This document shows, one piece after another, positions 31,551-39,807 of a stretch of 42,863 nt of DNA. The stretch's first letter is position 1. The number at the start of each line of letters is the position of its first letter. The DNA lies in contig JAFQMA010000033.1 in the NCBI GenBank assembly GCA_017414535.1, positions 1 to 42,863 on the forward strand. The letters are read 5' to 3'. The notes beneath the pieces are model-generated. The model saw only the letters and a list, made by a program, of their open reading frames with translations, had not been told where the DNA came from and made no database searches. The stretch is from Clostridia bacterium (GTDB taxonomy: Bacteria; Bacillota; Clostridia; Oscillospirales; SIG627). A program made the translations under genes and the position numbers.

Positions 31551-33062
31551 TTATATGGTTTTAAATAGCTCCTCGGTGGCAAAATAGGCCTTGTCGAAAA
31601 GCGCTTTTCTGGATCGGTAATAGTCGTGCGATGCGGGATCGGGTGCGTTTTCCTCCTGAATGCGGATGAATTTGTCAATGACGCCGAAATCCGCAAAGGC
31701 GCCTACGCCCACGCCCGCCGTAATGGCCGCGCCCATGGAGGTGGCTTCCTCCAGATAGTTGGGCACCAATACGGGAATGCCGAATACGTCGCAGAGAATT
31801 TTTTGCCAGATGCGGTTTCTGGCACCGCCCCCGATGAGGATCAGGCGGGAAATATCCGCACCGCTGTCACGGAAGATCTTGAGGATGATGTCCAAATTCA
31901 GACCTACGCCTTCCATGACCGCGCGGAGCATGTCGCCGCGACTGTGACCCATGGTAAGCCCGAGAAAGGCGCCCTTTGCCTTATCGTTCCAGCGGGGACT
32001 GCGCTCTCCCATCAGATACGGCAGGAAGAAAAGTCCCTTGGCACCCATGGGGGAGGCGGCCACCTCCTCGGCTACGCTTCGGTAAATGGCATCTTTGGAG
32101 GGGGCTTCGTTTCCTGCGGGCGTGCCGTAAAGGGTATCCACCGCCCAGCTCAGGGAGCCGCCGCCCGTTTGCATGGTGCCGCAGGGCATGATGTAGCCGG
32201 GTACGATATGGGCGAAGTTGAAAACGGACATGTCCTTGTCGCAAACGGGAGTCTTCGAGGCAAAGGAGATCCAGGAGGAGGTGCCGAGACAACAGTTGGC
32301 AACACCCTCCTTGACGATACCCGTGCCTACCGCCGCACAGCAGCCGTCACCGCCACCGCATACGACAGGGGTGCCTTCGCAAAGCCCTGTGAGCGCGGCC
32401 GCCTCTTTGGTGATGCCCCCCGCCACGGCCACGGAGGAAAGAAGCTGAGGCAGCTTTTCCTTATCAAGGCCGCTGACGGAGAGGATCTCCTCCGACCAGT
32501 CCAGCGTATTCAGATCCAAAAGGCAGGTGGAGGAGGCGTCTGAGGGCTCCGTGACGAATTTGCCCGTCAGACGGTAAATGATGTAGTCCTTGGCATTGAG
32601 CATCTTGTAGGTCTTTTCATAAACCTCGGGGAGATTGTCGCGGATCCACATCAGCTTTGTAATGCTGTCGGAGGCGCTGATGCGATGCCCTGTGATGGCG
32701 TAATAACGCTCGGCGGAGATCCGCTCCCGCAGAAGTGCGGCTTGACGGGTGGAGCGCATATCCGCCCAGATGAGGGCGTTGTGAAGGGGCACGCCCTCCC
32801 GATCGACACAAAGACAGCCCATCATCTGACCGCTGAAGGAAACGGCGATCACGTCCTCCCTTCGGATCTCGGCCGTTAAGCGACGGCTCGTTTCACAGAC
32901 CGCCTTCCACCAATCGTCGGCATTCTGCTCCGCTTCGCCGTTTTCGCCCGTCATCAGGCCGTAGGAATAGACCGTGCTTTTGATCAAACGTCCGTCGGTG
33001 TCAAACAGGGTGGCCTTGTTTCCGCTGGTGCCCAGATCGTGGGCCAATACGTACTGACTCAT
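31551..33062 (-). CDS. FGGY-family carbohydrate kinase (xylulokinase-like)
   Basis: Sugar kinase of 503 residues, closest in style to xylulokinase. The N-terminal ATP/sugar motif is LAHDLGTSGNKATLFD (6-21); FSGQMMGCL near residue 76 matches the XylB loop (SGQMHG in XylB), and the catalytic aspartate is in CGGGDGCCAAVG near residue 240. Phosphorylates a ketose or related sugar; relatives act on xylulose, ribulose, erythrulose or apulose. A 9-base gap separates it from the dehydrogenase gene. The substrate is uncertain because the partner aldolase is DeoC-like instead of a transketolase route. Confidence 0.9.
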   Translation of the reverse strand: MSQYVLAHDLGTSGNKATLFDTDGRLIKSTVYSYGLMTGENGEAEQNADDWWKAVCETSRRLTAEIRREDVIAVSFSGQMMGCLCVDREGVPLHNALIWADMRSTRQAALLRERISAERYYAITGHRISASDSITKLMWIRDNLPEVYEKTYKMLNAKDYIIYRLTGKFVTEPSDASSTCLLDLNTLDWSEEILSVSGLDKEKLPQLLSSVAVAGGITKEAAALTGLCEGTPVVCGGGDGCCAAVGTGIVKEGVANCCLGTSSWISFASKTPVCDKDMSVFNFAHIVPGYIMPCGTMQTGGGSLSWAVDTLYGTPAGNEAPSKDAIYRSVAEEVAASPMGAKGLFFLPYLMGERSPRWNDKAKGAFLGLTMGHSRGDMLRAVMEGVGLNLDIILKIFRDSGADISRLILIGGGARNRIWQKILCDVFGIPVLVPNYLEEATSMGAAITAGVGVGAFADFGVIDKFIRIQEENAPDPASHDYYRSRKALFDKAYFATEELFKTI

Positions 33063-33071
33063 GGCGACCTC

Positions 33072-34100
33072 TTAAAACTTAATGACCATTTTCATGGTGG
33101 GAACCTTATTTTTGATGTTGTCGAAGGCCTTATCGATCTCTTCGAAATCGTAAACGTGGGAAATGAAGTACTTGGGATCCAAAACGCCTTGACGGATCCA
33201 TTCGATCACCTGATCGTGGGCCTCGCTCTCCGCCTTCTTGGAGGGGAACTGATGAAAATGCAGCGTCCAGTTGTAGGGACAGCGGCTCCAATCCACCGTC
33301 TCCGTCATGTTGGAGGAAATGCCGTAAACGCAGATCTTGGCATCGGGCTTGATGATGTCAAGGGATGTGTTGATAAAGCTGGTCACACCCACTGCATCCA
33401 GCGAGAAATCCACGCCGTCGGGGCAGATGGCTCTGACCGCCTCCGCTACGTTCTCCTTGCGGTTATCCACCAAATAGTCGGCGCCCAACTCCTTTGCCAT
33501 TCTCAGCTTTTTATCGTTTCTTCCGATGGCGATAACGGGGCCCATTCCCAAAAGCTTTGCAAACTGAATAAAGCTCAGGCCTACGGGGCCCAGTCCCAGC
33601 ACCACCAGGCTCTTGCCCGCCTCGAAACCGAAGCGGCGGGCGGTGCTGAGCACCTCGCGGAAGGTGATGATCATGGCGGAGCTGACGGGGTCGAAATCTG
33701 CAGGGAGCTTGCGCTGACCGTAGGAGAATTCCGCGGGCTCAATGCCGTCTCTCTCCTGAGCGAGCGCATCGGTGACGATGTTGTATTCGGAATAGGTACC
33801 CCAGCCGCTGGTGTATCCTTCGGGCACGTCCGACCAATAGGGCATCAGCACCAGATCGCCGATCTCAAAGGTTGTCACGCGGCTGCCCTTGGCAACCACC
33901 CGTCCTACCCCCTCGTGTCCCAGTACTACGGGATAGGTGTCGATCCCCTTGAATTCACCGTGAATGATCTTGGTGTCCGTTCCGTTGCACACGCCGCAGC
34001 TTTCGATCTTCACCAAAGCGTCGTAATCGCCGTAAACGGGCATGGGCATATCCTCTACGATCTTGCAGGTCTTGTCTTTCTGTACTACGTAACTTTTCAT
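33072..34100 (-). CDS. Zinc-dependent medium-chain dehydrogenase
   Basis: NAD(P)-dependent dehydrogenase of 342 residues of the MDR superfamily (sorbitol/threonine-dehydrogenase-like). Catalytic zinc ligands C38 (GVCNGTD), H62 and E63 (GHEGVG) are present; the four-cysteine structural zinc lobe of classic alcohol dehydrogenase is missing (LMPYWSDVPEGYTSG instead). The Rossmann motif is VLGLGPVGLSF. It likely oxidises a polyol or a sugar hydroxyl. AAGGAG precedes the ATG at 34100; a longer frame upstream overlaps the deoC end and is not coding. Confidence 0.92.
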   Translation of the reverse strand: MKSYVVQKDKTCKIVEDMPMPVYGDYDALVKIESCGVCNGTDTKIIHGEFKGIDTYPVVLGHEGVGRVVAKGSRVTTFEIGDLVLMPYWSDVPEGYTSGWGTYSEYNIVTDALAQERDGIEPAEFSYGQRKLPADFDPVSSAMIITFREVLSTARRFGFEAGKSLVVLGLGPVGLSFIQFAKLLGMGPVIAIGRNDKKLRMAKELGADYLVDNRKENVAEAVRAICPDGVDFSLDAVGVTSFINTSLDIIKPDAKICVYGISSNMTETVDWSRCPYNWTLHFHQFPSKKAESEAHDQVIEWIRQGVLDPKYFISHVYDFEEIDKAFDNIKNKVPTMKMVIKF

Positions 34101-34113
34101 TTGGGGTAACTCC

Positions 34114-34785
34114 TTAAAAATTGTTTTTATATTCTTCTGCAATGGCAGGGCAACAGCTGCAACCGATGCGGTCTGCGCCGGCTTCGATCATGGAAAGGCA
34201 GGTCTTCAGATCTCTGATGCCGCCCGCCGCCTTGACGCGAATGGCGGGATCGGCGTGCTTGCGCATCAGGGCAACGTCCTCCACGGTAGCAGACGAGGGA
34301 CCGAAGCCCGTAGAGGTCTTGATAAAGTCGGGTCTGACAGCGTTAGCGATCTCACACAGCGCGATCTTTTCTTCATCTGTCAGATAGCAGTTCTCAAAGA
34401 TCACCTTGGATACTACGCCCTTTTGGCGGCAGAGTCCGACGATCTGCTCCATCTCGTCGCGGATATAAGCGACGTCTCCCTCCTTGATCTTGCCGATATG
34501 GATCACGTAATCGATCTCCTGGGCGCCGTTTGCGATGGCCTCCTCGGCCTCCCTCAGCTTGCAGGCGATGGAGGTGATGCCCAAGGGGAATCCCACGGCG
34601 GCATCGGGGCGTACGTCACTTCCCGCAAGAAAGGCGGCGCAATCCGGAATCATGGCGGTATTTACCGCCACGGCGCAAAAGCCGTACCGCTTTGCCTCCT
34701 CGCAAACGGCCAAAAGGGCCTCGCGGGTGGTGGTTGCCTTTAAAATGGTGTGGTCAAAATACTTGAAAAATTCTTTTTCTTCCAT
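34114..34785 (-). CDS. deoC: DeoC-family class I aldolase
   Basis: Schiff-base aldolase of 223 residues; DeoC splits 2-deoxyribose-5-phosphate to acetaldehyde and glyceraldehyde-3-phosphate. The Schiff-base lysine K156 is in FIKTSTGFG and the second lysine K185 in RVKAAGGIR. Two pocket segments differ from typical bacterial DeoC as I remember it: EIDYVIHIGKIK (usually EVDMVINIGALK) and VIFENCYLTDEEK (usually VIIETCLLT). So a related substrate is possible. AAAGGAG, overlapping the regulator's stop codon, precedes the ATG. A sugar-kinase and dehydrogenase in the same operon, rather than nucleoside phosphorylases, also point to a sugar pathway. Confidence 0.93.
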   Translation of the reverse strand: MEEKEFFKYFDHTILKATTTREALLAVCEEAKRYGFCAVAVNTAMIPDCAAFLAGSDVRPDAAVGFPLGITSIACKLREAEEAIANGAQEIDYVIHIGKIKEGDVAYIRDEMEQIVGLCRQKGVVSKVIFENCYLTDEEKIALCEIANAVRPDFIKTSTGFGPSSATVEDVALMRKHADPAIRVKAAGGIRDLKTCLSMIEAGADRIGCSCCPAIAEEYKNNF

Positions 34786-34796
34786 GACAGTCTCCT

Positions 34797-35555
34797 TTAA
34801 CGGTTCAGAGAACCGAGCCTTGTTGAGATTTCCTTTGCCGTGCGACAAACGGCGGGTAAGAGCTTATCGATGACAGCGGCGCTCTGCCCATGCGGGGTAA
34901 AGGCAGAACAGCCCACGGCGGCAATTACCTTGCCGCTGTAATCAAAAATGGGGGAGGCCACGCAGGAAATGCCGTTTCCGAATTCCTCGCGGTCGGTAGC
35001 AAAGCCCGCTTCCCGAATGCGGCAAAGCTCCTCGGATAGAGCCTCTTTCTCCACGATGGTGTTCACCGTTTTTCTTTCGTGCTCGCGGGAGAGGTATTCC
35101 TCTCGGAAGTCCTCCTCCGCAAAGGCTAAAAGCACCTTGCCGGGGGCGGAGCAGTAAAGCTCGTATCGACCTCCTACACTGCCTGCCACGCGCACGTTGC
35201 CCGCGCCGTCCAAATGCTGCAGGTACAGCACCGTGTCATCCTTTAAAATACCAAGATAGGTGCTTTCTCCCGTTTCCTCTCTCAGTTGATAAAGCAGGGG
35301 GAGGGAAACGCTGTTCAGTGTGGTACGGGCTACCGCCTTGGCGCTGAGGCAAAAGGGCAACAGCGTCAGTGCGTATTTCTGCTCGTTTCCGTAAACCCAG
35401 CCCTCTTTTTCCAGGGAGCCGAGAATGCGAAAGACCATGTTTTTGTTAATGCCTGTTCCGCGGCTGATCTCCGACAGCCCCAGTTCCCGTTCGCTGCAGG
35501 CCAGAAACGTCAGGATCTGAACGGCCGCCTCAGCAGCTGGCGCAAAGTTAGACAT
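34797..35555 (-). CDS. IclR family transcriptional regulator
   Basis: DNA-binding regulator of 252 residues. The N-terminal winged helix (7-70; GLSEISRGTGINKNMVFRILGSLEKEG) binds an operator, and the C-terminal IclR effector domain (80-250) includes YCSAPGKVLLAF and CVASPIFDYSGKVIAAVGCSA. It is the first gene of the sugar operon and ends 11 bases before the deoC start, so it is co-transcribed with its presumed targets and likely autoregulated. Members bind small carbohydrate or aromatic acids. The promoter lies at 35598-35626. Confidence 0.94.
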   Translation of the reverse strand: MSNFAPAAEAAVQILTFLACSERELGLSEISRGTGINKNMVFRILGSLEKEGWVYGNEQKYALTLLPFCLSAKAVARTTLNSVSLPLLYQLREETGESTYLGILKDDTVLYLQHLDGAGNVRVAGSVGGRYELYCSAPGKVLLAFAEEDFREEYLSREHERKTVNTIVEKEALSEELCRIREAGFATDREEFGNGISCVASPIFDYSGKVIAAVGCSAFTPHGQSAAVIDKLLPAVCRTAKEISTRLGSLNR

Positions 35556-35597
35556 GCTTTTTCTCCTTTTTGTTATATATTTATTCCTCTGTTTTAT

Positions 35598-35626
35598 ATT
35601 TTACCTTCTTTCCCTTTCTTTGTCAA
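35598..35626 (-). promoter_or_regulatory. Promoter of the IclR-deoC sugar operon
   Basis: Minus-strand TTGACA (35621-35626), 17-base spacer, TAAAAT (35598-35603). Confidence 0.75.
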
Positions 35627-35683
35627 TGAAAATTTATCCGAAAGAGGGAGCTTTTTGCTTTTCGAGCCAGCCCAAGAAACATC

Positions 35684-35712
35684 TTGACATTTTTTTAAAG
35701 CTTTGTTATACT
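35684..35712 (+). promoter_or_regulatory. Promoter of the trpB T-box transcript
   Basis: Perfect TTGACA (35684-35689), 17-base spacer, TATACT (35707-35712). Confidence 0.8.
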
Positions 35713-35720
35713 GTTAGAAA

Positions 35721-35971
35721 CCGTTGAACAAGAGAAGTACTCATTCAAACGTCTCTTTCAGAGAGCCGCCTGCGGTGGAACGGCGGCAGAGATGCGGATG
35801 GGGAATGGCCTTGTGAGGGCGACCCGAAATGCCTTTGGCACAGTAGGGAAGACGGGTACCTACCGTTATATGGGAGCGTGTATGTCAGTACACAGAGTGC
35901 GCCTTTCGGCGAATTTGGGTGGTACCGCGGAAATGTTTTTTCGCCCCGAACGATCTTGTTCGGGGCTTTTT
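35721..35971 (+). promoter_or_regulatory. Trp-specific T-box riboswitch
   Basis: Leader RNA that senses uncharged tRNA-Trp and controls trpB by transcription termination. Stem I base pairs ACAAG (35728-35732) with CTTGT (35810-35814); AGTA (35736-35739) faces GAA just before the specifier TGG (35806-35808), a tryptophan codon in the expected loop-E position. The T-box consensus GGGTGGTACCGCGG lies at 35917-35930, preceded by GAATTT. The terminator stem GCCCCGAAC/GTTCGGGGC (35943-35951 with 35958-35966) and T run end at 35971. Confidence 0.95.
35943..35971 (+). terminator. T-box attenuator terminator
   Basis: Stem GCCCCGAAC/GTTCGGGGC with a 6-base loop and TTTTT; forms when tRNA-Trp is charged. 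Confidence 0.92.
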
Positions 35972-35985
35972 GTTTGGAGGATAAA

Positions 35986-36030
35986 ATGAACTGTATCTTG
36001 CTGAAGGAGCGATGGCGTCAAGCACTTTGA
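35986..36030 (+). CDS. Possible 14-codon leader peptide between T-box and trpB
   Basis: An ATG at 35986 follows GGAGG (35976-35980) by five bases, and encodes [14 protein letters not shown] then TGA. It contains one tryptophan codon (36013-36015). Its ribosome site is better than that of trpB, which starts 50 bases further on. Whether it is translated is unknown; it might couple translation or be a chance ORF. Confidence 0.4.
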   Translation: MNCILLKERWRQAL

Positions 36031-36079
36031 GCCAACTGTTTCCATCCATTCATTTTTTAATACAGAAAGAGGTAACGAT

Positions 36080-37321
36080 ATGAACCCATATAAGGATTTT
36101 GATAATTACTTGAAGGAATTTCCCACCAAGGACGGCTATTTCGGCGAATACGGCGGCTCCTTTCAGGCCGACGAATTAAAGCCCGCCTTCCGCGAGGCTA
36201 CCGATGCCTACGAGGCCATCTGCCATTCCGCCCAGTTCATCAACGAGCTGCGCCGCATCCGCAAGGAGTTTCAGGGCAGACCCACCCCCGTCTATCACTG
36301 CGAGCGCCTGTCCAAGCTTTTCGGCAACTGCCAGATCTATCTCAAGCGCGAGGATCTGAACCACACCGGTGCCCATAAGCTGAACCACTGCATGGGCGAG
36401 GGCCTTCTTGCCAAGTACATGGGCAAAAAGAAGCTCATCGCCGAAACGGGTGCAGGTCAGCACGGCGTAGCCCTGGCCACCGCCGCCGCCTATTTTGGTC
36501 TGGAGTGCGATATTTATATGGGCGAGGTGGACATCGCCAAGCAGCATCCCAACGTGATCCGTATGAAGATGCTCGGTGCCAACGTGATCCCCGTGACCCA
36601 CGGCCTCAAGACCCTCAAGGAGGCCGTTGACGCCGCTTTCGAGGCCTATCTGAAGGAATATGACCACGCCATCTATTGCATCGGCACCTGCGTGGGTCCC
36701 CATCCCTTCCCCATGATGGTGCGTGACTTCCAGTCTGTCATCGGTATTGAGGCAAGAGAGCAGTTTATTGCCATGACAGGGCTTCTGCCCGATGCCGTTT
36801 GTGCCTGCGTGGGCGGCGGCTCCAACTCTCTTGGTATGTTCACGCCCTTTCTGGCGGATCCCGTAGAGATCTACGGCGTGGAGCCTCTGGGCCGCGGCCC
36901 CGCCGTGGGCGATCACGCCGCTACCATGACCTACGGAACCAAGGGTATTCTCCACGGCTTTGAAAGCTACGTTCTGCAGGACGAAAAGGGCGAGCCCCTG
37001 CCCGTATATTCCATTGCCAGCGGTCTGGACTATCCCGGCGTCGGTCCCGAGCACGCCTATCTGAAGGATGCAGGCAGAACCAAGTACGAGACCGTTACCG
37101 ATGAGGAAGCCATGGAGGCCTTCTTCCTTCTCTGCCGCTACGAGGGCATCATTCCCGCCATCGAATCCTCCCACGCGCTGGCCTATGCCATCAGGTATGC
37201 CAAGGAAAAGCAGTTCGGCTCCATCCTCGTGTGCCTCTCCGGCCGCGGTGATAAGGATATCGACTACGTCTTTGAGAACTACGGCACAGGCGAAAAATTC
37301 CTTGCAAAATACGAAAAGTAA
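36080..37321 (+). CDS. trpB: Tryptophan synthase beta subunit, stand-alone
   Basis: PLP enzyme of 413 residues that makes tryptophan from indole and serine. K100 in [10 protein letters not shown] binds PLP, E122 in AETGAGQHG is the catalytic acid and CVGGGSNS near residue 242 grips the phosphate. The usual KINN is KLNH here, and the N-terminal segment ([16 protein letters not shown]) differs from canonical TrpB1, but PLP residues are intact. No trpA or other trp gene is adjacent. This suggests indole salvage or a trp locus elsewhere. The gene is controlled by the Trp T-box upstream and has its own terminator. A weak AGAGGT precedes the ATG. Confidence 0.95.
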   Translation: MNPYKDFDNYLKEFPTKDGYFGEYGGSFQADELKPAFREATDAYEAICHSAQFINELRRIRKEFQGRPTPVYHCERLSKLFGNCQIYLKREDLNHTGAHKLNHCMGEGLLAKYMGKKKLIAETGAGQHGVALATAAAYFGLECDIYMGEVDIAKQHPNVIRMKMLGANVIPVTHGLKTLKEAVDAAFEAYLKEYDHAIYCIGTCVGPHPFPMMVRDFQSVIGIEAREQFIAMTGLLPDAVCACVGGGSNSLGMFTPFLADPVEIYGVEPLGRGPAVGDHAATMTYGTKGILHGFESYVLQDEKGEPLPVYSIASGLDYPGVGPEHAYLKDAGRTKYETVTDEEAMEAFFLLCRYEGIIPAIESSHALAYAIRYAKEKQFGSILVCLSGRGDKDIDYVFENYGTGEKFLAKYEK

Positions 37322-37328
37322 ATCCATG

Positions 37329-37360
37329 GCCCGAGAGAACAGTTCTCTCGGGCTCTTTTT
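37329..37360 (+). terminator. Terminator after trpB
   Basis: Perfect 12-bp stem (37329-37340 with 37342-37353, GCCCGAGAGAAC) followed by a T-rich tail. Confidence 0.9.
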
Positions 37361-37399
37361 TGAAAAATGTTAAGTTTTACGCAAAAAAACAAATGACTG

Positions 37400-37428
37400 T
37401 TGACAAGCTTGCCGCCCGTCCCTATAAT
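37400..37428 (+). promoter_or_regulatory. Promoter of the lipoprotein gene at 37496
   Basis: Perfect TTGACA (37400-37405), 17-base spacer, perfect TATAAT (37423-37428): a full consensus promoter. Confidence 0.85.
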
Positions 37429-37495
37429 GGAAATAGGGAAGGGATCTGACTTCGGCCTGCCCTTCCGTTTTTACTTTGGAAAGGAGAAAAGTAAG

Positions 37496-38197
37496 ATGAA
37501 GAAACTGTTTTTATTGATTTTGAGCACGGTGATCCTTCTTTTGCTTTGCAGCTGCGCGGAGTCTGCGCCCGCTGTCTCCACCGAGGAAACGGCTACCGCT
37601 ATGCAAACAGGGGATGAGCCCCTTGCCACCGAGGAGGAGACGCTCCCCGACCCCGATGACCCTAAAAACTATAGGGATCTTGTCAAAGAGACGAAGCAGT
37701 ATAAGCTGTATTCCGGCTTTTCCTCCGGACTTGACGGCCATTGCTACCATATTTACGATCTGGATGGTAATATCATTGAAACCGGCATCCTCCACGGCCT
37801 TGTCGGGGAGCAGCATTTCACTTACATGGGCAATAACGTTTTGGCTTTAAGATCCCCGGGGGACTGTGCATACTACTCCGTTAAATATTATCATCTCGCA
37901 ACAGGGGAGATCTCCTCCTCCTATCCGAATCCTATTGGTGTTTATGCCGGCATTGTGGCATATTTTGATGAGGAAAAGCTTGTTATTGAAGACGTTTTCT
38001 CCCCTGAGACGTATCGCCACGTGATCGAGGACGGACGTTTTACCCCCTCAACCGTGGAATCCGTCGGCGTGCCTCAGTATTACGATCGGGAACACCTTTC
38101 CGTTAGCTTCCGTGGCGATCAAAGCGAATTGCTCTGTGAGTTGATTTCCGTCCCGCCCCTGCCATCGAGCGATTCGGCGCCCGATGTGACGCGCTGA
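37496..38197 (+). CDS. Lipoprotein of unknown function
   Basis: Secreted lipid-anchored protein of 233 residues. The signal peptide MKKLFLLILSTVILLLLCSC ends in a lipobox with the lipidated cysteine at about residue 20, followed by a Thr/Glu-rich linker to about residue 60 and a beta-rich folded part with repeated YDLDGN and YHLATGE turns, suggesting a small beta-propeller-like or sheet domain. I do not recognise the family. GGAGA is upstream of the ATG at 37496. A consensus promoter drives this single gene, so expression should be high. The next gene uraA has its own promoter. Confidence 0.8.
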   Translation: MKKLFLLILSTVILLLLCSCAESAPAVSTEETATAMQTGDEPLATEEETLPDPDDPKNYRDLVKETKQYKLYSGFSSGLDGHCYHIYDLDGNIIETGILHGLVGEQHFTYMGNNVLALRSPGDCAYYSVKYYHLATGEISSSYPNPIGVYAGIVAYFDEEKLVIEDVFSPETYRHVIEDGRFTPSTVESVGVPQYYDREHLSVSFRGDQSELLCELISVPPLPSSDSAPDVTR

Positions 38198-38223
38198 TTT
38201 CTTTTTAAAACTGTTTTATGCTT

Positions 38224-38258
38224 GCACCCAAGTGCTTCACTGCGCTTGGGTGCCTTTT
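38224..38258 (+). terminator. Terminator after the lipoprotein gene
   Basis: Stem of 12 bp with one G-U pair (38224-38235 with 38242-38253, core GCACCCAAG/CTTGGGTGC) and a T run. Confidence 0.85.
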
Positions 38259-38337
38259 TGTTTGGAGCGCTTTCCGTGCCTGTCGGGAAGGCTGCCTTAA
38301 AATTATGAAGAAAAAATGAAGAAAAATGATAGAATTG

Positions 38338-38366
38338 TTGCTTTTTATTGAAAGCGGTGGTAAAAT
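38338..38366 (+). promoter_or_regulatory. Promoter of uraA-upp
   Basis: TTGCTT (38338-38343), 17-base spacer, TAAAAT (38361-38366). No PyrR-binding anti-antiterminator was recognised in the short leader. Confidence 0.6.
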
Positions 38367-38422
38367 ATCGAAAAGGGCAAAGGCCCTACCCAAAATCTTA
38401 TTTATATCTATAGGAGAGAAAA

Positions 38423-39802
38423 ATGGCTAAAAATCTTGTTTTCGACATCAAGGACAAGCCGCGCTTCGGCCAGCTTCTGGTATTTGCCATCCAGCAGCTT
38501 CTGGCTATTATGGCGGCTACCATCGCCGTTCCCGCCATCGTAGGCAACGGCATGTCCATCTCTGCCGCTCTGTTTGGCGCAGGTATCGGCACGCTGGTGT
38601 ATCAGCTCTTTACCAAGTTCCGCAGTCCCGTGTTCCTCGGCTCCTCCTTCGCCTTTATCGGCTCCATGAGCGCCGCCTTTGCAGGTGCCGTCTCTATGAG
38701 TGCGGGCTACCTCGGCCTTTTGATCGGTGCCCTGTGTGCAGGACTCGTTTACGTGGTCATTGCCATTGTGGTAAAGCTGGTCGGTGTTGGCTGGATCAAT
38801 AAGCTCATGCCCGCCGCCGTGATCGGACCCACGGTGGCTCTCATCGGTCTGTCTCTGGCAGGTGCCGCCGTGAAGGACGTGTTTTCCTACGGTCCTCAGA
38901 ATGACAACGGTGCCTTCATTATGTCCGGCAATCTTTGGGTCTCTTTCATCTGTGCCATGGTAACTCTTCTGGTGGTGGTGCTTTGTTCTACCTACGGTGG
39001 AAAAATGGTCAAGCTCATCCCCTTCATCATCGGTGTGCTGGCAGGCTATGCCGTAGCGCTGGTGTTCACTCTGATCGGCACCTTCGCCGGTATCGATTCC
39101 TTGAAGATCGTCGACTTTGCCCCCTTTACTGCCCTGACCGCAGGCGGCGTTGGTCTGAAGACCTTCCTGGAGATTCCCGATTTTACCTTCATGGAAGCCA
39201 TCAAGGGTGTGAAGGAGTTTGATCTTCAGTATCTGCTCACCGTCGTGGTGGCCTACGTGCCGGTTGCCTTCGTGGTCTTTGCCGAGCATATTGCCGATCA
39301 CAAAAATCTTTCCTCTATTGTTGAGGAAGATCTTCTTGAAAACCCCGGTCTGCACCGCACCCTGCTGGGTGACGGTATCGGCTCCGTGGCAGGTGCCTTC
39401 TTCGGCGGCTGTCCCAATACCACCTACGGCGAATCCGTCGGATGTGTGGCCATCACCCGTAATGCCTCCGTTGCTACCATTACCGCCACTGCCATTCTTG
39501 CCATTCTCATTTCCTTCGTTTCTCCCTTCGTGGCCTTCCTGGATTCCATTCCCGGTTGCGTCATGGGCGGTGTCTGTATCACCCTGTACGGCTTCATCGC
39601 CGTTTCCGGCTTGAAAATGATCCGGAAGGTGGATCTGGAGGACAACGCCAACCTTTTTACCGTTTCCGTGATCCTCATCAGCGGTATCGGTGGCATGGCC
39701 ATGGCCATCGGCAAGGTCACCATCACGGCTATTGCTACGGCCCTCATACTCGGCATCATCGTCAATATCCTTTTGAATAAGTTTAAGAAAAAAGAGAAAT
39801 AA
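38423..39802 (+). CDS. uraA: Uracil permease (NCS2 family)
   Basis: Nucleobase-proton symporter of 459 residues with about fourteen membrane segments. Family marks include the QQLLAIMAATIAVPAIVG segment near residue 24, VFAEHIADHK (with the conserved glutamate, near residue 290) and the GCPNTTYGES motif near residue 332 that binds the base. Adjacent upp, only five bases downstream, makes uracil the probable substrate. AGGAGAG lies before the ATG. Confidence 0.95.
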   Translation: MAKNLVFDIKDKPRFGQLLVFAIQQLLAIMAATIAVPAIVGNGMSISAALFGAGIGTLVYQLFTKFRSPVFLGSSFAFIGSMSAAFAGAVSMSAGYLGLLIGALCAGLVYVVIAIVVKLVGVGWINKLMPAAVIGPTVALIGLSLAGAAVKDVFSYGPQNDNGAFIMSGNLWVSFICAMVTLLVVVLCSTYGGKMVKLIPFIIGVLAGYAVALVFTLIGTFAGIDSLKIVDFAPFTALTAGGVGLKTFLEIPDFTFMEAIKGVKEFDLQYLLTVVVAYVPVAFVVFAEHIADHKNLSSIVEEDLLENPGLHRTLLGDGIGSVAGAFFGGCPNTTYGESVGCVAITRNASVATITATAILAILISFVSPFVAFLDSIPGCVMGGVCITLYGFIAVSGLKMIRKVDLEDNANLFTVSVILISGIGGMAMAIGKVTITAIATALILGIIVNILLNKFKKKEK

Positions 39803-39807
39803 AAACC

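Noticed and set aside
35792..35989. A 65-codon open frame inside the T-box leader
   Set aside because: It spans the conserved T-box and terminator, so its sequence is explained by RNA structure.
36176..37327. Open frame of 383 codons opposite trpB
   Set aside because: Antisense shadow of trpB; low-complexity Gly/Leu/His sequence with no recognisable domain.
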